From contig DFDK01000092.1 in the NCBI GenBank assembly GCA_002367695.1, positions 6,734-15,083 of the forward strand: a stretch of 8,350 nucleotides of DNA. Reading direction: 5' to 3'. Under the pieces are notes generated by a model that saw nothing but the letters and a program-made list of their open reading frames with translations, was not told where the DNA came from and ran no database searches. This document shows, piece after piece, positions 6,324 to 8,350 of the stretch (its first letter is position 1; every line of letters starts with the position of its first letter). This DNA is from Acidimicrobium sp. UBA3029. Lineage in GTDB: Bacteria; Actinomycetota; Acidimicrobiia; Acidimicrobiales; Ilumatobacteraceae. The position numbers and the translations under genes were made by a program.

Positions 6324-7073
6324 ATGTTGGCTAAACGAATTATTCCGTGCCTTGATGTGGCTAATGGTCGGGTGGTGAAGGGTGTCAATTTTGTGGATCT
6401 GCGCGATGCAGGCGACCCAGTTGAATTGGCTGCGCGTTACAACGATCAGGGTGCCGACGAATTGGTATTTCTGGATGTTGCGGCGACAGTGGAAAATCGC
6501 ACAACCCTTATAGATGTGGTCGCTCGCACTGCACGGGAAGTATTTATTCCGCTCACTGTTGGTGGTGGCATTCGTTCGGTCGATGATGCAAAAGCTGTAA
6601 TTCGGGCTGGTGCTGACAAAGTGAGCATTAACTCTGCGGCGGTGTGGCGTCCGGGGCTGATTAATGAATTGAGCGAAGAGTTTGGTTGTCAAGCAGTTGT
6701 ATTAGCTATTGATGCTCGTCGCGACGGTGAGATATGGCGTGTGTTTACCAAGGGTGGACGCCAGGCTGAACAGTTGGATGTAATTGAGTGGGCGCAGCAG
6801 GCTGAGCAACTTGGAGCGGGGGAGATACTGCTCACTTCAATGGATGCGGACGGTGTGCAAGAAGGTTTTGACATTCCACTCACATCGGCCGTGAGATCTG
6901 CAGTGCGTGTGCCAATTATTGCTTCTGGTGGTGCTGGTGCGCTACAAGATTTTGTCAATGTTTTGCAAGATGCAGATGCGGCACTTGCTGCATCGGTTTT
7001 TCACTATGGCACATTTAGTATTGCCGAAGTGAAAGCGGTTGTAGGTGATTCTGGGATTGTGGTTCGGTCGTGA
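6324..7073 (+). CDS. hisF: IGP synthase cyclase subunit
   Basis: (Beta-alpha)8-barrel cyclase that uses PRFAR and ammonia from HisH to make imidazole glycerol phosphate and AICAR. The 249 residues start RIIPCLDVANGRVVKGVNF with catalytic Asp11 and have the second catalytic acid Asp130 in VVLAIDARR, exactly the canonical positions. Phosphate-binding loops are VGGGIR (79-84) and IIASGGAGAL near the C-terminal half; LTSMDADGVQEGFD and SVFHYGTFS are also family motifs. ATG 6324 follows the hisH stop with no gap. hisF precedes hisA here, whereas hisH-hisA-hisF is the more familiar order. It overlaps hisA by 4 bp (GTGA). Confidence 0.97.
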   Translation: MLAKRIIPCLDVANGRVVKGVNFVDLRDAGDPVELAARYNDQGADELVFLDVAATVENRTTLIDVVARTAREVFIPLTVGGGIRSVDDAKAVIRAGADKVSINSAAVWRPGLINELSEEFGCQAVVLAIDARRDGEIWRVFTKGGRQAEQLDVIEWAQQAEQLGAGEILLTSMDADGVQEGFDIPLTSAVRSAVRVPIIASGGAGALQDFVNVLQDADAALAASVFHYGTFSIAEVKAVVGDSGIVVRS

Positions 7074-7771
7074 GCACGTCTCGTCGAGCAATTGTGGTGC
7101 CGTGCATTGACATTCAAGATGGCAAGGTTGTGCAACTTGTGCAAGGTCGCAAAAAGGCGTTGGAAGGTCCTGACCCGTTAGAGATGCTTGAGCGTTTTGA
7201 GGGGTTTCCTGAGATCCAAATTATTGATCTAGATGCCGCAATGGGCGTGGGCGACAACGGCGCAATTATCGAGATGTTGACAAGCCGTGCGAGATGCAGG
7301 GTTGGCGGTGGAGTGCGCACGCCACAACGCGCTCGGCAATTAGTTGACCTAGGTGCGCACCGTGTCATTGTTGGAACAGCAGCGTTTGCTCCTGTATTTG
7401 ACGACATTGTTGCCGAGGTCGGCAATGAAAAAATTGTTGTTGCGCTCGATTCAAAGTCGGGAAAAGTAGTCGTTGATGGTTGGGCAACGTCACTCGAAAT
7501 TAGTGCCGAGCAAGCAGTGGAAAATTTTTTGGGTAAGTGCAACGGATTTTTGTGCACCTATGTCGACAAGGAAGGAATGATGCAGGGCACTGATCTGGAT
7601 TGGTTCGAGAGTTTGCGCAACCTAACGACATTGCCAATTACCGCTGCTGGTGGCATCACGACTATCGAAGATGTCACAGCATTGCTCGAGATGAATATTG
7701 ACACTGCAATTGGCATGGCGGTGTACACGGGAAGACTCTCGCTCAAAGACCTGCTCGCCCTCGCGGTGTAG
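7070..7771 (+). CDS. hisA: ProFAR isomerase (HisA), divergent type
   Basis: Barrel isomerase, paralogous to HisF, that converts ProFAR to PRFAR (fourth step). It has 233 residues from GTG 7070, which overlaps the hisF stop as GTGA; no clear Shine-Dalgarno sequence is seen. Catalytic acid candidates are Asp14 (VPCIDIQDGKVVQLVQG) and Asp127 (VVALDSKSGKVVVDGW). Phosphate-binding loops are VGGGVRTP (78-85) and TAAGGIT near 193-199; YVDKEGMMQGTDLD corresponds to the loop usually reading DIDRDGT-like. It does not look like the bifunctional HisA/TrpF enzyme PriA of most actinobacteria. Operon position and the absence of another HisA support the call; the subfamily is less certain. The stop codon TAG is also the first half of a putative -10 box for the next gene. 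Confidence 0.9.
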   Translation: MSTSRRAIVVPCIDIQDGKVVQLVQGRKKALEGPDPLEMLERFEGFPEIQIIDLDAAMGVGDNGAIIEMLTSRARCRVGGGVRTPQRARQLVDLGAHRVIVGTAAFAPVFDDIVAEVGNEKIVVALDSKSGKVVVDGWATSLEISAEQAVENFLGKCNGFLCTYVDKEGMMQGTDLDWFESLRNLTTLPITAAGGITTIEDVTALLEMNIDTAIGMAVYTGRLSLKDLLALAV

Positions 7772-7774
7772 AAT
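7769..7774 (+). promoter_or_regulatory. Putative -10 box for the VIT1/CCC1 gene
   Basis: TAGAAT fits the TANNNT -10 consensus and ends 8 nt before the ATG at 7782, the same spacing as between TAGCGT and GTG 1352. Its first three bases are the hisA stop codon. No convincing -35 hexamer lies 16-18 bp upstream. No Shine-Dalgarno sequence precedes the ATG, which fits leaderless transcription starting at or next to 7782. Confidence 0.4.
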
Positions 7775-7781
7775 ATTTGTC

Positions 7782-8350
7782 ATGGCGCGACACGACGAAT
7801 TTCACTTTGGTCATCGCATCGGCTTGCTGCGCGCTATGGTGCTCGGTGCAAATGATGGCATCATTTCGACTGCGTGCTTGATTTTGGGTGTTGCCGCGGC
7901 AAATGCATCTCGAGAGACCATCATCACTGCTGGTGTTGCAGGCTTGGTCGCAGGTGCGGCATCTATGGCCATCGGCGAATATGTTTCGGTCAGTTCGCAG
8001 CGAGATGCCGAGCAGGCCGACATCGCAAAAGAAAAGTGGGAGCTCGAGCACACTCCAGAGCACGAACTTGACGAACTCACAGAAATTTATGTAGCAAAGG
8101 GTTTGAGCAATCAACTTGCTCGTGATGTAGCGGTCGAACTGACCAAAGGTGATGCTTTAAAGGCTCACATGGCTGAGGAGCTTGGCATTTCACATGCGAC
8201 GATGGCGCGACCGCTCCAGGCGAGTGTGAGTTCAGCGAGTTCGTTTTCTATTGGTGCAGCAATCCCACTCGTTGCTGCAGCTCTTGCATCGTCTTCCCAG
8301 CGGATTGCTACAACCATCGTTGTTGCCGTATTTGCGCTTGTCGCGCTTGG
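7782..8350 (+). CDS. VIT1/CCC1 family iron/manganese transporter, 3'-truncated
   Basis: The open frame runs from ATG 7782 to the window edge (189 visible residues) without a stop; related proteins are usually about 230-240 residues, so the last membrane segments are missing. LLRAMVLGANDGIISTACLILGVAAA (residues 15-40) is the family hallmark first membrane helix, followed by a second helix with AGVAGLVAGAASMAIGEYVSVSS (50-72). A soluble acidic stretch (about 73-145) contains repeated Glu/His and HMAEELGI (129-136), corresponding to the cytosolic metal-binding helices between membrane helices 2 and 3. Hydrophobic segments at about 154-170 and 176-189 begin helices 3 and 4. Family members move Fe2+ or Mn2+ across the membrane; direction and metal cannot be read here. 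It starts 10 bp after hisA with no terminator between, so read-through from the his operon is possible, but its function is unrelated. Confidence 0.9.
   Translation, partial: MARHDEFHFGHRIGLLRAMVLGANDGIISTACLILGVAAANASRETIITAGVAGLVAGAASMAIGEYVSVSSQRDAEQADIAKEKWELEHTPEHELDELTEIYVAKGLSNQLARDVAVELTKGDALKAHMAEELGISHATMARPLQASVSSASSFSIGAAIPLVAAALASSSQRIATTIVVAVFALVAL

Noticed and set aside
6126..6692. Long antisense open frame across hisH and hisF
   Set aside because: No recognisable domain, lies opposite two well-supported genes and has no promoter or ribosome-binding support.

Overview
The window holds a compact, single-strand histidine biosynthesis operon, flanked by a truncated flavoprotein oxidoreductase gene on the left and a truncated VIT1/CCC1-type membrane transporter gene on the right. 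All genes are on the + strand. By eye the base composition is roughly balanced. The TANNNT-type -10 boxes placed directly before start codons without a Shine-Dalgarno sequence, together with the style of the flanking proteins (for example the GSGRNGGWCS flavin motif), suggest an actinobacterium, perhaps one of the moderate-GC Acidimicrobiia. This is an inference; no rRNA or other marker is present.

Layout: 3-1313, FAD-dependent oxidoreductase with its 5' end outside the window. 1314-1534, the only sizeable non-coding stretch, which is well filled: a promoter (-35 TTGGCA, 17-bp spacer, -10 TAGCGT), a short His-rich leader peptide ending at 1429, mutually exclusive RNA hairpins and an intrinsic terminator (1460-1492). 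Together these read as a classical ribosome-mediated histidine attenuator. 1535-7771, hisI-hisG-hisD-hisC-hisB-hisH-hisF-hisA, every junction overlapping or abutting (ATGA, TAATG, GTGA, ATGA, GTGA, TAGATG, GTGA), so this is one translationally coupled transcription unit. 7782-8350, a VIT1/CCC1 family gene running off the right edge, with a putative -10 box (TAGAAT) that contains the hisA stop codon.

Function: HisG joins ATP and PRPP; HisI opens the adenine ring of phosphoribosyl-AMP; HisA isomerises ProFAR to PRFAR; HisH and HisF form the glutamine-dependent IGP synthase; HisB dehydrates IGP; HisC transaminates; HisD oxidises histidinol to histidine. Two steps are not encoded here: the phosphoribosyl-ATP pyrophosphohydrolase (hisE) and the histidinol-phosphatase (hisN or equivalent), so both must lie elsewhere. 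HisB is the short monofunctional dehydratase and HisI lacks a fused HisE domain.

The most notable item is the attenuator. The leader peptide contains the run HHHVHH, its stop codon falls directly after the RNA segment shared by two alternative hairpins, and its most likely start (GTG at 1352) coincides with the predicted transcription start. It would therefore be a leaderless leader peptide.
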